Positions 1-8,934 of a DNA stretch of 55,371 nt are shown one piece after another. Position 1 is the first letter of the stretch. Each line of letters begins with the position of its first letter. The translations under genes and the position numbers were made by a program. The stretch comes from Microbacteriaceae bacterium. GTDB taxonomy: Bacteria; Actinomycetota; Actinomycetes; Actinomycetales; Microbacteriaceae. The notes beneath the pieces are model-generated. The model was not told where the DNA came from. It searched no databases and saw only the letters and a program-made list of their open reading frames with translations. The DNA lies in the NCBI GenBank assembly GCA_947378555.1, contig CANCKM010000001.1, positions 1 to 55,371 of the forward strand, read 5' to 3'.

Positions 1-398
1 CCCATGACCCCAACCAAGCCAGAGGTGAGAGGTGGCGTCCCTGGGATAGGCTCGCTGCTCCAGGCGGCTTGGATAGCCGACACGGCGTCAAGAGCAGACG
101 CAGGAAGTGAGCCCTCGTGTCCCGCCGGAAAGGGACTGTGTCCCCTAGCCGAGGTCCACTTACTGGCACCCGAGCTCTTTGTCAGACTGCCTCGATTATT
201 TACTCCGATAAAGCTGTAGCGGGCCCAGACGCCCTGCTCGGCTGATTCTAGGAGAAAGCTGCCTGGTTTACCCGCAGCCAGCTTCTCGAAAATGGCCAGC
301 GGGGTCTCGCTCCCAGAGAACAGCGTCTCAATAACCGGAATTACGCGGTGATCACCGGCAAGTTCGCTCGCCTCTTCAAGATTCAGGTTAATTGGCAT
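1..398 (-). CDS. trpE: Anthranilate synthase component I, N-terminal part (runs off the window)
   Basis: The first 132 residues of TrpE are present; the gene continues beyond position 1. TrpE converts chorismate to anthranilate with ammonia supplied by TrpG, the first step of tryptophan synthesis. The N-terminal domain is recognisable by FEKLAAGKPGSFLLESAE followed by RYSF. The LLES element (residues 49-52) is the family's tryptophan feedback-binding motif and its Ser is kept, so feedback inhibition by tryptophan is likely. The ATG overlaps the hisI stop by one base (TGATG), so the two are probably translationally coupled. The chorismate-binding catalytic domain lies outside the window, so whether the gene is intact cannot be judged. 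A p-aminobenzoate synthase (PabB) is less likely given the his-trp context. Confidence 0.88.
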   Translation of the reverse strand, partial: MPINLNLEEASELAGDHRVIPVIETLFSGSETPLAIFEKLAAGKPGSFLLESAEQGVWARYSFIGVNNRGSLTKSSGASKWTSARGHSPFPAGHEGSLPASALDAVSAIQAAWSSEPIPGTPPLTSGLVGVM

Positions 399-751
399 CA
401 GAGCACGTCCTGGTTTTCGAAAATGAGTGCCGTGTCAAAGCAAGAGTCGGTGCCGTTGTGACAGGCGGGACCCATTTCGATGACCCTGATCAACAAGGCG
501 TCTGAATCACAATCCAGTTCAATGCTCTGAACTTTCTGCCGATTCGAACTGGTCGCACCCTTGTGCCAAAGCTCCTTGCGGCTTCTCGAATAAAAGACCG
601 TTTCACCTATTTCGATGGTTCGATTGAGTGATTCCTCGTTCATCCAAGCCATCATGAGGACCCGCCCTGAAACCGCCGATTGAATAATGGCCGGAATCAG
701 CCCGTTATCGTCCAACTTCAACTGTAATCCAGCCGCTAGAGATGTGCTCAT
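398..751 (-). CDS. hisI: Phosphoribosyl-AMP cyclohydrolase
   Basis: Third step of histidine synthesis: opens the adenine ring of phosphoribosyl-AMP. At 117 residues this is the stand-alone HisI, without the HisE domain to which it is fused in enterobacteria; hisE is separate at 2394-2657. Metal ligands are visible: the DCDSD cluster at residues 80-84 (Mg) and Cys81, Cys97 and Cys104 in the CHNGTDSCF block (Zn). It starts three bases after hisF and its stop overlaps the trpE start, placing it inside a hisE-hisG-hisF-hisI-trpE transcription unit. Length and motifs match the family well. Confidence 0.96.
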   Translation of the reverse strand: MSTSLAAGLQLKLDDNGLIPAIIQSAVSGRVLMMAWMNEESLNRTIEIGETVFYSRSRKELWHKGATSSNRQKVQSIELDCDSDALLIRVIEMGPACHNGTDSCFDTALIFENQDVL

Positions 752-754
752 TGG

Positions 755-1516
755 TTACCTCGTCTCATAGCCTGCATCAAGCAGAGCTCGTTTGGCGCTA
801 GAAATAGACACCGAACCCTCGTGAAAAATTGATGCCGCCAGAATAGCATCGGCTCCTGCCAAAGCAGCCTTTGGGAAGTCGGCGGCCGAGCCTGCGCCGC
901 CGGAGGCTATTACGGGCACGCTGGAAATTGCCCGGATTGCGGAAATCATGTCCGTATCAAATCCGGCTCTGGTTCCATCAGCGTCGATGGAATTCACCAG
1001 CAGCTCCCCCGCACCTAAATCAATTGCCGACCGAACCCATTCGAGGGCGTCCAAGTCGGTTTCCACTCGACCTCCGTGGGTGGTCACAACAAAGCCAGAG
1101 GCGGTCAAGGCTGACCTCTTGAGGTCTAGCGAGATGACAAGTACCTGAGATCCAAAACGCGTCGAAATCTCACTCAAGAGTTGCGGGTTGCTGATACCCG
1201 CAGATCCAACACTGACTTTATCGGCCCCGGCCCCAAGCAAACGGGCAACGTCGTCGGTCTGTCTTATGCCACCCCCGACTGTCAGTGGAATAAAAATTTG
1301 CTCGGCCGTGGCGGTGACCAGTTCATACATCGTTGAACGATTATCGACGGTGGCATTTACATCGAGAAAGGTAAGCTCGTCGGCACCCTCGAGGTAATAG
1401 CGACTGGCTAGTTCTATGGGGTCGCCTGCGTCTCTCAGGTTGAGAAAGTTAACGCCCTTGACGACCCTGCCGTCGGCGACGTCAAGGCATGGAATCACTC
1501 GGATCGAAAGCGACAC
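755..1516 (-). CDS. hisF: Imidazole glycerol phosphate synthase, cyclase subunit
   Basis: HisF (253 aa) is the TIM-barrel subunit that uses ammonia from HisH to make imidazole glycerol phosphate and AICAR. The two catalytic aspartates are visible: Asp12 in PCLDVADG and Asp131 in SLDLKRS. Phosphate-binding glycine loops (VGGGIR near residue 80, ASGGAGS near 220) are in place. The partner hisH and the isomerase hisA are not in the window, so they must be encoded elsewhere. The GTG start overlaps the hisG stop by one base (TAGTG), indicating coupled translation. Confidence 0.97.
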   Translation of the reverse strand: MSLSIRVIPCLDVADGRVVKGVNFLNLRDAGDPIELASRYYLEGADELTFLDVNATVDNRSTMYELVTATAEQIFIPLTVGGGIRQTDDVARLLGAGADKVSVGSAGISNPQLLSEISTRFGSQVLVISLDLKRSALTASGFVVTTHGGRVETDLDALEWVRSAIDLGAGELLVNSIDADGTRAGFDTDMISAIRAISSVPVIASGGAGSAADFPKAALAGADAILAASIFHEGSVSISSAKRALLDAGYETR

Positions 1517-2355
1517 TAGATTCTCGCGGCGTGTATTGCACTAACCAGGATTGCCCGAGCACCCAGTTCATATAGTTGGTCCATTTTTAGGTTGGTCTCA
1601 GAGGTTTTCACGAGCGCTCGCACTGCAACCCAATCGGCATCTCGAAGTGGCGAGATGGTTGGCGACTCGATTCCAGGCGTAATGCTTGAGGCAAGTTCTA
1701 CCAAATCGGTTGGGCAGTCATAGTCGAATATGACGTACTCGCGGGCAACTAGCACACCCTGTAGGCGGCGCAGAAGTTGCGCGGACAGGTCGCTTTTTCC
1801 CGGTGCCGAAATCAGGTGGGCCGAGCTGTCCAGAATCACCTCACCAAAGATTTCGAGACCAGCCTGACGCAGAGTGTTTCCGGTTGAGACTACATCTGCC
1901 ACCGCATCGGCAACTCCGAGGCGAACAGAGACTTCAACGGCACCATCCAGCTGCACCAAATCTACTTTGATGCCCGCGCGCTTGAGGTAATCCTCAACCA
2001 GGTGGGGGTAAGCAGTGGCGACCCGCTTACCGGAAAGCTCGTCTATGGTTTTGAACACACCGGTTGGGCCAGCAAAGCGAAATGTTGAGGCCCCGAAACC
2101 CAGGTCGGCGACGCTTTCCGCTTGCGATCTGCTGTCGAGCATCAGGTCGAGCCCGGTAAAACCAGCATCTAAGGAACCAGATCCGACATAGGTTGCTATG
2201 TCTCTAGGTCTTAGGTAGAAAAATTCGATGGAGTTTTCCATATCAACGACGTGAAGGTCCTTGGTGTCGCGACGCGTTGCATAGCCGGCTTCCTTCAGCA
2301 TCGCAATAGCGGAATCTGACAGGATGCCCTTGTTGGGAATGGCTACTTTAAGCAC
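1516..2355 (-). CDS. hisG: ATP phosphoribosyltransferase, long form
   Basis: HisG condenses ATP with PRPP, the committed and feedback-inhibited step of histidine synthesis. At 279 residues this is the long form with a C-terminal ACT-like regulatory domain (about residues 205-279), so it should work without HisZ and be inhibited directly by histidine. The N-terminal periplasmic-binding-protein-like catalytic domain shows the PRPP-loop region [10 protein letters not shown] near residue 155. GTG start; 38 nt separate it from hisE upstream. Confidence 0.96.
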   Translation of the reverse strand: MLKVAIPNKGILSDSAIAMLKEAGYATRRDTKDLHVVDMENSIEFFYLRPRDIATYVGSGSLDAGFTGLDLMLDSRSQAESVADLGFGASTFRFAGPTGVFKTIDELSGKRVATAYPHLVEDYLKRAGIKVDLVQLDGAVEVSVRLGVADAVADVVSTGNTLRQAGLEIFGEVILDSSAHLISAPGKSDLSAQLLRRLQGVLVAREYVIFDYDCPTDLVELASSITPGIESPTISPLRDADWVAVRALVKTSETNLKMDQLYELGARAILVSAIHAARI

Positions 2356-2393
2356 TTTAAACTTTCGGTTCGTTTGTTGATGGTTTGTCGCCT

Positions 2394-2657
2394 CTACAGC
2401 GACTTGTTCAAATCTTCGATTTTGATACCCAGGGCAATCATCATTACCTGTAGGTGATATATGAGCTGGGAAATCTCCTCAGCGGTACGTTCATTGCCTT
2501 CGTGTTCGGCGGCCATCCAAACCTCGGCAGCCTCCTCAACGATCTTTTTTCCGATGCCGTGGACACCAGAATCCAACCACTTGACCGTCTCAGAGCCCAC
2601 AGGTCGATCGACTGCCTTTAGGCTCAACTCGTCAAAAAGCTCTTCAAATGACTTCAT
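2394..2657 (-). CDS. hisE: Phosphoribosyl-ATP pyrophosphatase
   Basis: HisE (87 aa) hydrolyses phosphoribosyl-ATP to phosphoribosyl-AMP, the second histidine step. It has the all-alpha MazG-like fold signature with the acidic [12 protein letters not shown] helix (residues 39-50) and [11 protein letters not shown] (60-70), which supply the metal ligands. It is the first gene of the his-trp group here. I see no ribosome binding site before the ATG; instead a TAACCT box ends 7 nt before it, so it may begin a leaderless transcript. The hisE, hisG, hisF, hisI order is usual in Actinobacteria. Confidence 0.95.
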   Translation of the reverse strand: MKSFEELFDELSLKAVDRPVGSETVKWLDSGVHGIGKKIVEEAAEVWMAAEHEGNERTAEEISQLIYHLQVMMIALGIKIEDLNKSL

Positions 2658-2664
2658 AACAACT

Positions 2665-2670
2665 AGGTTA
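2665..2670 (-). promoter_or_regulatory. Candidate -10 box for a leaderless hisE transcript
   Basis: TAACCT (TANNNT) lies 7 nt before the hisE ATG in the 30-nt rpe-hisE gap. No Shine-Dalgarno sequence is visible in between. The spacing would put the transcription start on or next to the A of the ATG. No good -35 element is visible. Confidence 0.4.
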
Positions 2671-2687
2671 CCGTCTGAAGCCTGGGC

Positions 2688-3359
2688 TCAGTGGCTATGA
2701 CTAAAGCCCAAATTAGCAAGATCCCGCAACTTGCTTATTTGATGAGCCCTATCCGAGGACTTGAAGACGGCACTCCCCGCGACAAACGTGTCGGCTCCCG
2801 CTTCGGCAACTCTCTCGATGTTGCTTTCATCGATGCCACCATCGACCTGAAGCCAAACGTCAAGTTGTTCGGCATCGATTTTGCGTCTGGTCGCCCTGAC
2901 CTTTTCAAGTGTGTGTTCAATCAGAGCCTGCCCGCCAAACCCAGGCTCAACCGTCATTATTAGAATCTGGTCAAATTCGGGCAACAGCTCAAGGTATTGC
3001 TCAACCGGCGTGCCGGGTTTGAGGGCCAAACCAGCTCTTGAACCGATCGACCTTAAAGTGCGAGCCAGTGCCACGGCATCCTCAGCGGCCTCGGCGTGAA
3101 AAGTCACCGAGTAAGCGCCAATTTCGGCATACCCGGGTGCCCAACGATCGGCCGAATCAATCATGAGATGGATGTCAAGCGGCTTTGGGGTAATCTGCTG
3201 CATTCGCGAAACCATTGGCAAACCGAACGTGAGATTCGGCACGAAATGATTGTCCATAACGTCAATGTGGATTAGGTCGGCAGTCTCAAGGGTGCGAAAT
3301 TCCGACTCGAAATTCACAAAATCGGCACTCAGGATGCTTGGATTTATTCGGCTGGGCAT
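2688..3359 (-). CDS. rpe: Ribulose-phosphate 3-epimerase
   Basis: Interconverts ribulose-5-phosphate and xylulose-5-phosphate in the pentose phosphate pathway. The 223-residue TIM barrel shows PSILSADF (7-14), the metal-binding His31/Asp33 in HIDVMDNHFVPN, DIHLM near residue 63, and VDGGI near 171. An upstream in-frame extension of 23 codons overlaps rsmB and does not resemble the family, so the ATG before PSRINPSILS was chosen. It lies 5 nt after the rsmB stop. Both an AGGA motif and a TAGGCT box 7 nt upstream precede the ATG. Confidence 0.96.
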   Translation of the reverse strand: MPSRINPSILSADFVNFESEFRTLETADLIHIDVMDNHFVPNLTFGLPMVSRMQQITPKPLDIHLMIDSADRWAPGYAEIGAYSVTFHAEAAEDAVALARTLRSIGSRAGLALKPGTPVEQYLELLPEFDQILIMTVEPGFGGQALIEHTLEKVRATRRKIDAEQLDVWLQVDGGIDESNIERVAEAGADTFVAGSAVFKSSDRAHQISKLRDLANLGFSHSH

Positions 3360-3364
3360 GCGTC

Positions 3365-4765
3365 CTAGCCTAGCGATTTGCGCATGATGGCGATGAACAT
3401 TGCATCGGTTCCATTCACGTGAGGCCACAACTGAACCGTTTTACGACTGCGGTTCAAAACTAACCCCGGGTTAATTTTTGCCAGGGCCGCATTGGCGTCA
3501 AGCAGTTCGAGTTGGGTGCCAAAACTCTTCTCGGCCCAATCAACGATTGCTGTGGTCTCGGCCGGGTGCGGTGAGCAAGTTACGTAGGCCAAAAATCCAC
3601 CCGGTTTCAAACCTAGCCAAGCGCTCTCAAAAAGCTCCTGTTGCAACTTAGCCAACTCGGCTACGTCACTCGGGTGCTTGCGCCAGCGCGACTCGGGGCG
3701 GCGCCTAAGGGCACCAAGACCGGTGCAAGGTGCATCGAGGAGGATTCGATCAAAGCTCTCGGGTGCATCCTCACCCAGTTGCCTTCCATCGCCAACCCTG
3801 ACGTAAACATCGGGATTCACCTGACTTAGGGCTTGCTCTACGAGTTTGGCTCGATGCGGCAGTAGTTCGTTGCAAAACAATTTGGAGCCGGTTTGCTTGG
3901 CAACGGCAGCCAGCAGAGCGGCTTTACCGCCAGGCCCTGCACAAAGGTCAAGCCACTCTTCGTTTGGCTGCACCTCGGCTATTTGGACTAGTGCCAAGCC
4001 GGCAAGTTGCGAGCCTTGATCTTGAACTCTGGCCTTGCCAGAGCGAATCAGCGCGAATTCATGAGGGTCGCCAGCCGGAATCTCCCCTCCGATGGGGCTT
4101 GCCGACCCCAGAAGCATTCCCGAATCAAGCAGGTCATCCTGGGTAGCTAAGCCAGGCAGGGCAACGACCGAAACCATGGCGGGGGCGTTATCAGCCGCCA
4201 ACAGTTCGGCAATCTCGGCTTCCCTGCCGTCTGACTTGAGCGCCTGGCGGAGCGCCCGAACCACCCAAACCGGGTGAGAGTATTCGATGGCAAGAGCATC
4301 GTTCTCATCGCTTACGTTCTTTAGTGACAGTTCCAACCAAGTTGGCCGATCCTTCTCAGATACTCGACGCAGCACTCCGTTGACAAAACCTGCGGCGCCG
4401 ACGTTCAAAACTTGTTTCGCAAGTTCAACCGTCTCGCTCAGTGCTGCGTGCGAGGGAACGCGCATGGCCAATAGTTGATGAGTGCCTAATCGCAGCAGCA
4501 CAAGAGCCGCCAAATCAATTTCCGAGGTTGATCTGCCGGCACAACGTTCGATTATTCCGTCATAAAAAAGTTGCCAGCGAATGGTGCCGAACGCCAACTC
4601 CTGTGCAAAAGCGGAATCGCGATCCTCCAGCTTGGCCTCTGTAAGCATTTTTGGTAGCAAGAGGTTTGCGTAGGCATCGTCTTGATAGACCGCCATAAGA
4701 AGCTCAAAGGCTATTGACCGAGAGTTTATCTGCGCGGGTCTCGGTCGTTTGGATCGTTGAGTCAT
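3365..4765 (-). CDS. rsmB: 16S rRNA m5C967 methyltransferase RsmB (Sun/Fmu)
   Basis: Transfers a methyl group from S-adenosylmethionine to C967 of 16S rRNA. The 466-residue protein has an N-terminal NusB-like RNA-binding domain (about 12-150) and a Rossmann-fold methyltransferase domain. The SAM loop is LDLCAGPGGKAALLA near residue 270. The two cysteines of m5C methyltransferases are present: Cys347 in DAPCTG (motif IV) and the catalytic Cys397 in TCSPHPAET (motif VI). It overlaps fmt by 4 nt, and the fmt-rsmB pairing is conserved across bacteria. Confidence 0.96.
   Translation of the reverse strand: MTQRSKRPRPAQINSRSIAFELLMAVYQDDAYANLLLPKMLTEAKLEDRDSAFAQELAFGTIRWQLFYDGIIERCAGRSTSEIDLAALVLLRLGTHQLLAMRVPSHAALSETVELAKQVLNVGAAGFVNGVLRRVSEKDRPTWLELSLKNVSDENDALAIEYSHPVWVVRALRQALKSDGREAEIAELLAADNAPAMVSVVALPGLATQDDLLDSGMLLGSASPIGGEIPAGDPHEFALIRSGKARVQDQGSQLAGLALVQIAEVQPNEEWLDLCAGPGGKAALLAAVAKQTGSKLFCNELLPHRAKLVEQALSQVNPDVYVRVGDGRQLGEDAPESFDRILLDAPCTGLGALRRRPESRWRKHPSDVAELAKLQQELFESAWLGLKPGGFLAYVTCSPHPAETTAIVDWAEKSFGTQLELLDANAALAKINPGLVLNRSRKTVQLWPHVNGTDAMFIAIMRKSLG
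3367..3372 (-). promoter_or_regulatory. Candidate -10 box before rpe
   Basis: TAGGCT overlaps the TAG stop region of rsmB and ends 7 nt before the rpe ATG, the same geometry seen at gmk, metK and hisE. A weak AGGA three bases from the ATG means ordinary translation is equally possible. Confidence 0.3.
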
Positions 4766-5733
4766 TTTGAAAACACGACACTTTCAGTTCTATTTTGACC
4801 ACGTAGCCAATCGGCTGGCTGCATTGGCTTCTTACCAAACGGCTGAACGCTTTTTAATTCCAAGATGGTTTGCTGGCCACAGACAACGAAGACGCGTCGG
4901 TGGCTTTCGAAACAGGCACCTGGCTGGGCTTCGCCCGAGTCATCCAGCAGTGTCAGGGCATCCACTGGGCCGATTGCTCGCGCCTCAATCACCCTAAAGG
5001 ACTGCCCGTTGACCATTGTCCACGCCATAGGTTCCGGGTTCATTCCCCGCACCAACTGCTCGATGGATGTCGAGCTTTGCGACCAATCGACTTGCGCCTG
5101 TTCACGGCTTGGTTTCCTGGCGATCCGAATCTTTTGATTCGCCTCATCACCCGCGCTTTGCATAACTGGTTGCATCAACCCGGACTCAAGAAGCGGAAGG
5201 GTTTCCATCAGAGCAGAGACCCCAATGAGCGCCAATCGGTCTAGCAAATCCCCGGCAGTCTCATCCGGTTCTATGGGTGTCGCCACTCGACTGTAAACCG
5301 GACCGGTGTCAATGCCGTCTTCTAGCCTAAATAGAGTGACACCGGTTTCGCGGTCACCGGCGATCAAAGCCTGTTGGACGGGTGCGGCGCCACGCCAATC
5401 TGGCAGAAGACTGAAATGTATGTTCAACCAGCCAAGTGGGAACATGTGAAGGGCCCGGGAGTTGAAAATGCTTCCATAGGCGACTACCACTCCAAGCTGC
5501 GCCCCGAGGCTCTCGATTGTGTCGGCTAGGGTCGAGTCAATGCTTCTGGTCTTGATTACCTTCAGACCCGCCGCTTGGGCAGTGGCCGCAACCGGTGATT
5601 CAGTTAACTGTTTCTTTCGACCGACCAACGAGTCGGGTCTAGTGATAACAGCCAGAATCTCGTGTTGGCTCTGAAGCAGAGCTTTCAGGGTCAAGGCGGC
5701 AGCGGTGGGGGTGCCTGCAAAAACAATTTTCAA
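4762..5733 (-). CDS. fmt: Methionyl-tRNA formyltransferase
   Basis: Formylates initiator Met-tRNA using 10-formyl-tetrahydrofolate. The catalytic triad is visible: Asn104 and His106 in LNIHFSLLPDWRGAAP and Asp142 in GIDTGPVY. The C-terminal OB-like domain (about 205-323) binds the tRNA. At 323 residues it is of normal length. Start is TTG just before KIVFAGTP; no better ATG exists near the conserved N-terminus. It lies 21 nt after priA and overlaps rsmB by 4 nt. The peptide deformylase gene that often accompanies fmt is absent. Confidence 0.96.
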   Translation of the reverse strand: MKIVFAGTPTAAALTLKALLQSQHEILAVITRPDSLVGRKKQLTESPVAATAQAAGLKVIKTRSIDSTLADTIESLGAQLGVVVAYGSIFNSRALHMFPLGWLNIHFSLLPDWRGAAPVQQALIAGDRETGVTLFRLEDGIDTGPVYSRVATPIEPDETAGDLLDRLALIGVSALMETLPLLESGLMQPVMQSAGDEANQKIRIARKPSREQAQVDWSQSSTSIEQLVRGMNPEPMAWTMVNGQSFRVIEARAIGPVDALTLLDDSGEAQPGACFESHRRVFVVCGQQTILELKSVQPFGKKPMQPADWLRGQNRTESVVFSK

Positions 5734-5754
5734 GTGAACCGCGCTTTCCTTCTA

Positions 5755-7716
5755 CTAGATTACTTCCGGCTCGTCCATCTTGACCCTAATCGGTCTCGAA
5801 TTTCGACCCGATTTCGCACTCACCCGGGTTTGACCGGCACTGGTCAAAGCAACCAGAGCCTTAACCTGGTCGGCAAGTTCGGAACCCAAGGCGTATGGAT
5901 AGCGAATGAGGTAGCGCCACTCCTCGGCAATCGACACCTGATTTTGAATTGGCAAAGGTCCGAGAATCTCGATGCCCGTTTGCTCACGAAGTGGTTCCAG
6001 CACTCGATCCAGCAAGTCAAGCGGACCGGAGAGCGACGCTAACCTCACGGCAGGTGGAAAATGAAGTTCTCTGCGGCTGGCCAGTTCGGCGGCAGCCAAC
6101 TCGGCTTGATTCCAGAGTGCAAAGGACTGCCCGAGAGATCCCGAGAGCCCCACGGCGACCGCTGAACCACCTGGGCCTAACAAGGCCACCGCGTTAGACC
6201 AAACCCTTACCGCTTCCTCGGTAGCCTTCAGCGAATCTCTTGCTAACAGCTCTCCACAGTCAAGAAGGATTACGGCTGCGTACCCACCCGGCACTCGAGG
6301 TTCAGCGCCAGCAGTGGCAATCACGATTCGACGCCCGGGTTCGATATATTCCAGGCGGTTATCACCATTGGACTCAAGCACGAAGGCACCTGGGAAGGCT
6401 CTTCCAAATTCGGCAACGGTTCTGGTTGCGCCGGCTCGGCCCGGGCGCAATGCACTGCTTGCGCAAACCGAGCAACGATGGCCTAGATTGATGGCGTTAC
6501 ACCAACGGCATTTTGGCGTGTTGCTCTCATCAACCCAGAGTGGTCCATTGCAGTGTTTGCATCGTGAGCGTTCCCCGCAGTCCCTGCAGTAGGCAGAAAC
6601 CGATTGACCTCGGGCCGCGACCTGAACCAAAACTGCGCCCTGTTCGATTCCAGTGCGAATGGTCCTCCAGGCCAAACCGTCAACCCTTGCGTCGGTTTCT
6701 GAAATAGCGATTTTTGGCGAGCGGAATGGAGCCGTCGCATCTTGAAAATAATCCAACTCGATGAGTCGCTGAGTCTCGCAACTTCTTGCGTGAGCGGCTA
6801 GAACGAGGACGCAGTCGGAATGTTGTTGCCTGATAAGCGCAACTTCGCGGCTGTGTATGTAGGGGGAAGTCGGTTCAATGTGGCTGGAATCGCCGTCGTC
6901 CCAGATGAGAATGGCTCCCAAGTTGGCTGCTGGAGCGTAAATGGCCGATCTGGTTCCGATGATTATCTTGGGCGTCTGATCCAGGGTTTGCAAAAAGTAT
7001 CCATAGCGGGCTGGCTTGGACTGTTGAGCCGAGAAGTTAGCCATGGCATCTGCGAGCCCGAGTTGTTCGGCGGCGACCAGCAGAAGGTTTAGGTCACGGA
7101 AATCTGGCACGAGAATAATGGCGCTTTTATCGAGGTCAAGTTGTTCTTTAGCCAACCGCAGCAGAGTGAGAACCCAGGAAGGCAACTCAAACCCGCTGTT
7201 GCCAAGGACGGTTCGCGGGGCAACTGTTATTGCGACTCTTTTGGAATCAACTGGAATGAATAAATCGTGTTCGGCAGGGAAAACCTCTTGCAATCCGGCG
7301 TCCTCGTCTGGAGTGCCATCGGCGGTGCCGCTGTCTACTGGGATGGGTTCAACCTCGGTTTTGAGCCATTTCTTTTCGACGGCAACGGCACGCGGCGGAA
7401 CCGCAAGTTTTAGTAGGTCGCCAATCGTTGCCGCCTGCCTATCGGCAACGGCACGGCAGAGTTCATAAACCGAACGGGTTAGAACCGCGATCGGTGAAAC
7501 TACCTCGGCTAAGCTTGCCACCTTGCCTGCAAAATCCGTGGTCTCGGTGACCTCCACAATGAAGCCGCCGAGTAGACTCGCTCCCCTACCAAAGGGCACT
7601 CGAACCCTCACGCCGGCTAATGCCGAGGGCTGAAGGTCGTCTGGAATAAGGTAATCAAAAAGGCGATCTAACTGCGGCAGCGGCGACTCAACGACAACTC
7701 GCGCGTAGCTCGGCAT
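5755..7716 (-). CDS. priA: Primosomal protein N' (PriA), probably helicase-inactive
   Basis: PriA reloads the replisome at stalled forks. The 653-residue protein keeps the N-terminal 3'-DNA-binding domain (about 1-110) and four CxxC pairs (CRDC, CKHC, CRWC, CSVC, about residues 375-415) forming the zinc sites. The helicase motifs are lost: there is no GxxGSGKT Walker A after the linker, and the DEEH position reads WDDGDSSH near residue 275. A non-helicase PriA is the known actinobacterial condition (M. tuberculosis PriA is similarly annotated), so a structural role in primosome assembly is likely. It starts 3 nt after metK; this metK-priA-fmt-rsmB-rpe arrangement is typical of the phylum. Confidence 0.9.
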   Translation of the reverse strand: MPSYARVVVESPLPQLDRLFDYLIPDDLQPSALAGVRVRVPFGRGASLLGGFIVEVTETTDFAGKVASLAEVVSPIAVLTRSVYELCRAVADRQAATIGDLLKLAVPPRAVAVEKKWLKTEVEPIPVDSGTADGTPDEDAGLQEVFPAEHDLFIPVDSKRVAITVAPRTVLGNSGFELPSWVLTLLRLAKEQLDLDKSAIILVPDFRDLNLLLVAAEQLGLADAMANFSAQQSKPARYGYFLQTLDQTPKIIIGTRSAIYAPAANLGAILIWDDGDSSHIEPTSPYIHSREVALIRQQHSDCVLVLAAHARSCETQRLIELDYFQDATAPFRSPKIAISETDARVDGLAWRTIRTGIEQGAVLVQVAARGQSVSAYCRDCGERSRCKHCNGPLWVDESNTPKCRWCNAINLGHRCSVCASSALRPGRAGATRTVAEFGRAFPGAFVLESNGDNRLEYIEPGRRIVIATAGAEPRVPGGYAAVILLDCGELLARDSLKATEEAVRVWSNAVALLGPGGSAVAVGLSGSLGQSFALWNQAELAAAELASRRELHFPPAVRLASLSGPLDLLDRVLEPLREQTGIEILGPLPIQNQVSIAEEWRYLIRYPYALGSELADQVKALVALTSAGQTRVSAKSGRNSRPIRVKMDEPEVI

Positions 7717-7719
7717 GTG

Positions 7720-8913
7720 TTACAGATTTAGAGCAGAGCGAAGCTCGCTCACTCTGTCGGTGCGCTCCCACGTGAACTCGGGAAGTTCACGACCAAAGTG
7801 GCCATAGGTCGCCGTCTTGGAGTAGATGGGACGAAGCAAATCGAGAGCGTCAATGATTGCCTTTGGCCGAAGATCAAAGACCTCTTGAATCGCTGATGTT
7901 ATCAGTGCCTCGTCAACTTTGGCCGTACCGAAGGTTTCGACATAGAGACCAACCGGTTTTGCCACGCCGATTGCGTAGGCAATCTGAATCTCCGCCCGAT
8001 CGGCTAAACCGGCGGCGACAACGTTCTTCGCCACCCACCTCATGGCATAGGCCGCTGAACGGTCTACCTTGGATGGATCTTTCCCGGAGAAGGCCCCACC
8101 ACCGTGCCGGCTTGCTCCGCCATAGGTGTCAACGATAATTTTCCGACCGGTCAGGCCGGCATCCCCCTGTGGACCGCCAATGGTGAAGATTCCGGTCGGG
8201 TTTATTTTGAACTGGGTTGCAGAAATGTCAAGGCCGCTCGCTTCAAGAACCGGTTCGATAACCAGGCTACGAATAGCGTCTTTTAGTTCGGCTTGTGAGA
8301 TTCGAGGGTCGTGCTGTGTCGAGAGCACCACGGTTTCAATAGTTTTTGGAACGGAGCCTTCTAGACCGATTGTGACCTGGGTCTTGCCGTCTGGTCTTAG
8401 GAAGTCAACTAAACCGAGTTTCCTGACTTGGGCGAGACGTTCCGAGAGGCGATGGGCTAGATGGATGGCGGTTGGCATGTAGGTTACGGTCTCGTTGGTC
8501 GCGTAACCAAACATGATGCCCTGATCGCCAGCGCCCTGAGAGTCGTAGGGATCAACCGATCCACCCTCACGCTCCTCAAAGCCCGAGTCGACCCCCTGGG
8601 CAATGTCGGGAGATTGTTGCCCGATAGAAACCGAGATTCCGCAACCGTCACCGTCGAAGCCGATTTCAGATGAAGTGTAGCCAATTTCCTTGATCTTCTC
8701 TCGAACCAACTTTGGGATTTCAACGTAGCTCTCGGTGGTTACCTCGCCAGCTATGTGAACCAGGCCCGTGGTCACCAGCGTCTCGAGAGCCACCCTTGAG
8801 TTTGGGTCCTGCGCAAGCATCGCGTCAAGAATCGTGTCACTTATCTGGTCGCAAATTTTATCCGGGTGACCTTCGGTCACAGATTCTGAGGTGAAGAGTT
8901 TTAAGGAAGTCAT
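7720..8913 (-). CDS. metK: S-adenosylmethionine synthetase
   Basis: Makes S-adenosylmethionine from methionine and ATP. The 397-residue protein shows [16 protein letters not shown] at the N-terminus (catalytic His and Asp), [12 protein letters not shown] near residue 120, and the glycine-rich [16 protein letters not shown] loop near 270. An in-frame GTG three bases upstream gives one more residue. I prefer the ATG at 8913 because a TATACT box ends 7 nt before it and no ribosome binding site is visible. It lies 21 nt after coaBC. No SAM riboswitch could fit in that gap. Confidence 0.97.
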   Translation of the reverse strand: MTSLKLFTSESVTEGHPDKICDQISDTILDAMLAQDPNSRVALETLVTTGLVHIAGEVTTESYVEIPKLVREKIKEIGYTSSEIGFDGDGCGISVSIGQQSPDIAQGVDSGFEEREGGSVDPYDSQGAGDQGIMFGYATNETVTYMPTAIHLAHRLSERLAQVRKLGLVDFLRPDGKTQVTIGLEGSVPKTIETVVLSTQHDPRISQAELKDAIRSLVIEPVLEASGLDISATQFKINPTGIFTIGGPQGDAGLTGRKIIVDTYGGASRHGGGAFSGKDPSKVDRSAAYAMRWVAKNVVAAGLADRAEIQIAYAIGVAKPVGLYVETFGTAKVDEALITSAIQEVFDLRPKAIIDALDLLRPIYSKTATYGHFGRELPEFTWERTDRVSELRSALNL

Positions 8914-8920
8914 CACTAAA

Positions 8921-8926
8921 AGTATA
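8921..8926 (-). promoter_or_regulatory. Candidate -10 box for leaderless metK
   Basis: TATACT (five of six matches to TATAAT) ends 7 nt before the metK ATG at 8913, within the short coaBC-metK gap. This is the best -10 sequence of the leaderless-type set in this window. No clear -35 element is visible inside the coaBC 3' end. Confidence 0.5.
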
Positions 8927-8934
8927 TCCTGCCC

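Noticed and set aside
8917-8934. SAM riboswitch upstream of metK
   Set aside because: The gap to coaBC is about 20 nt, too short for any SAM-binding RNA.
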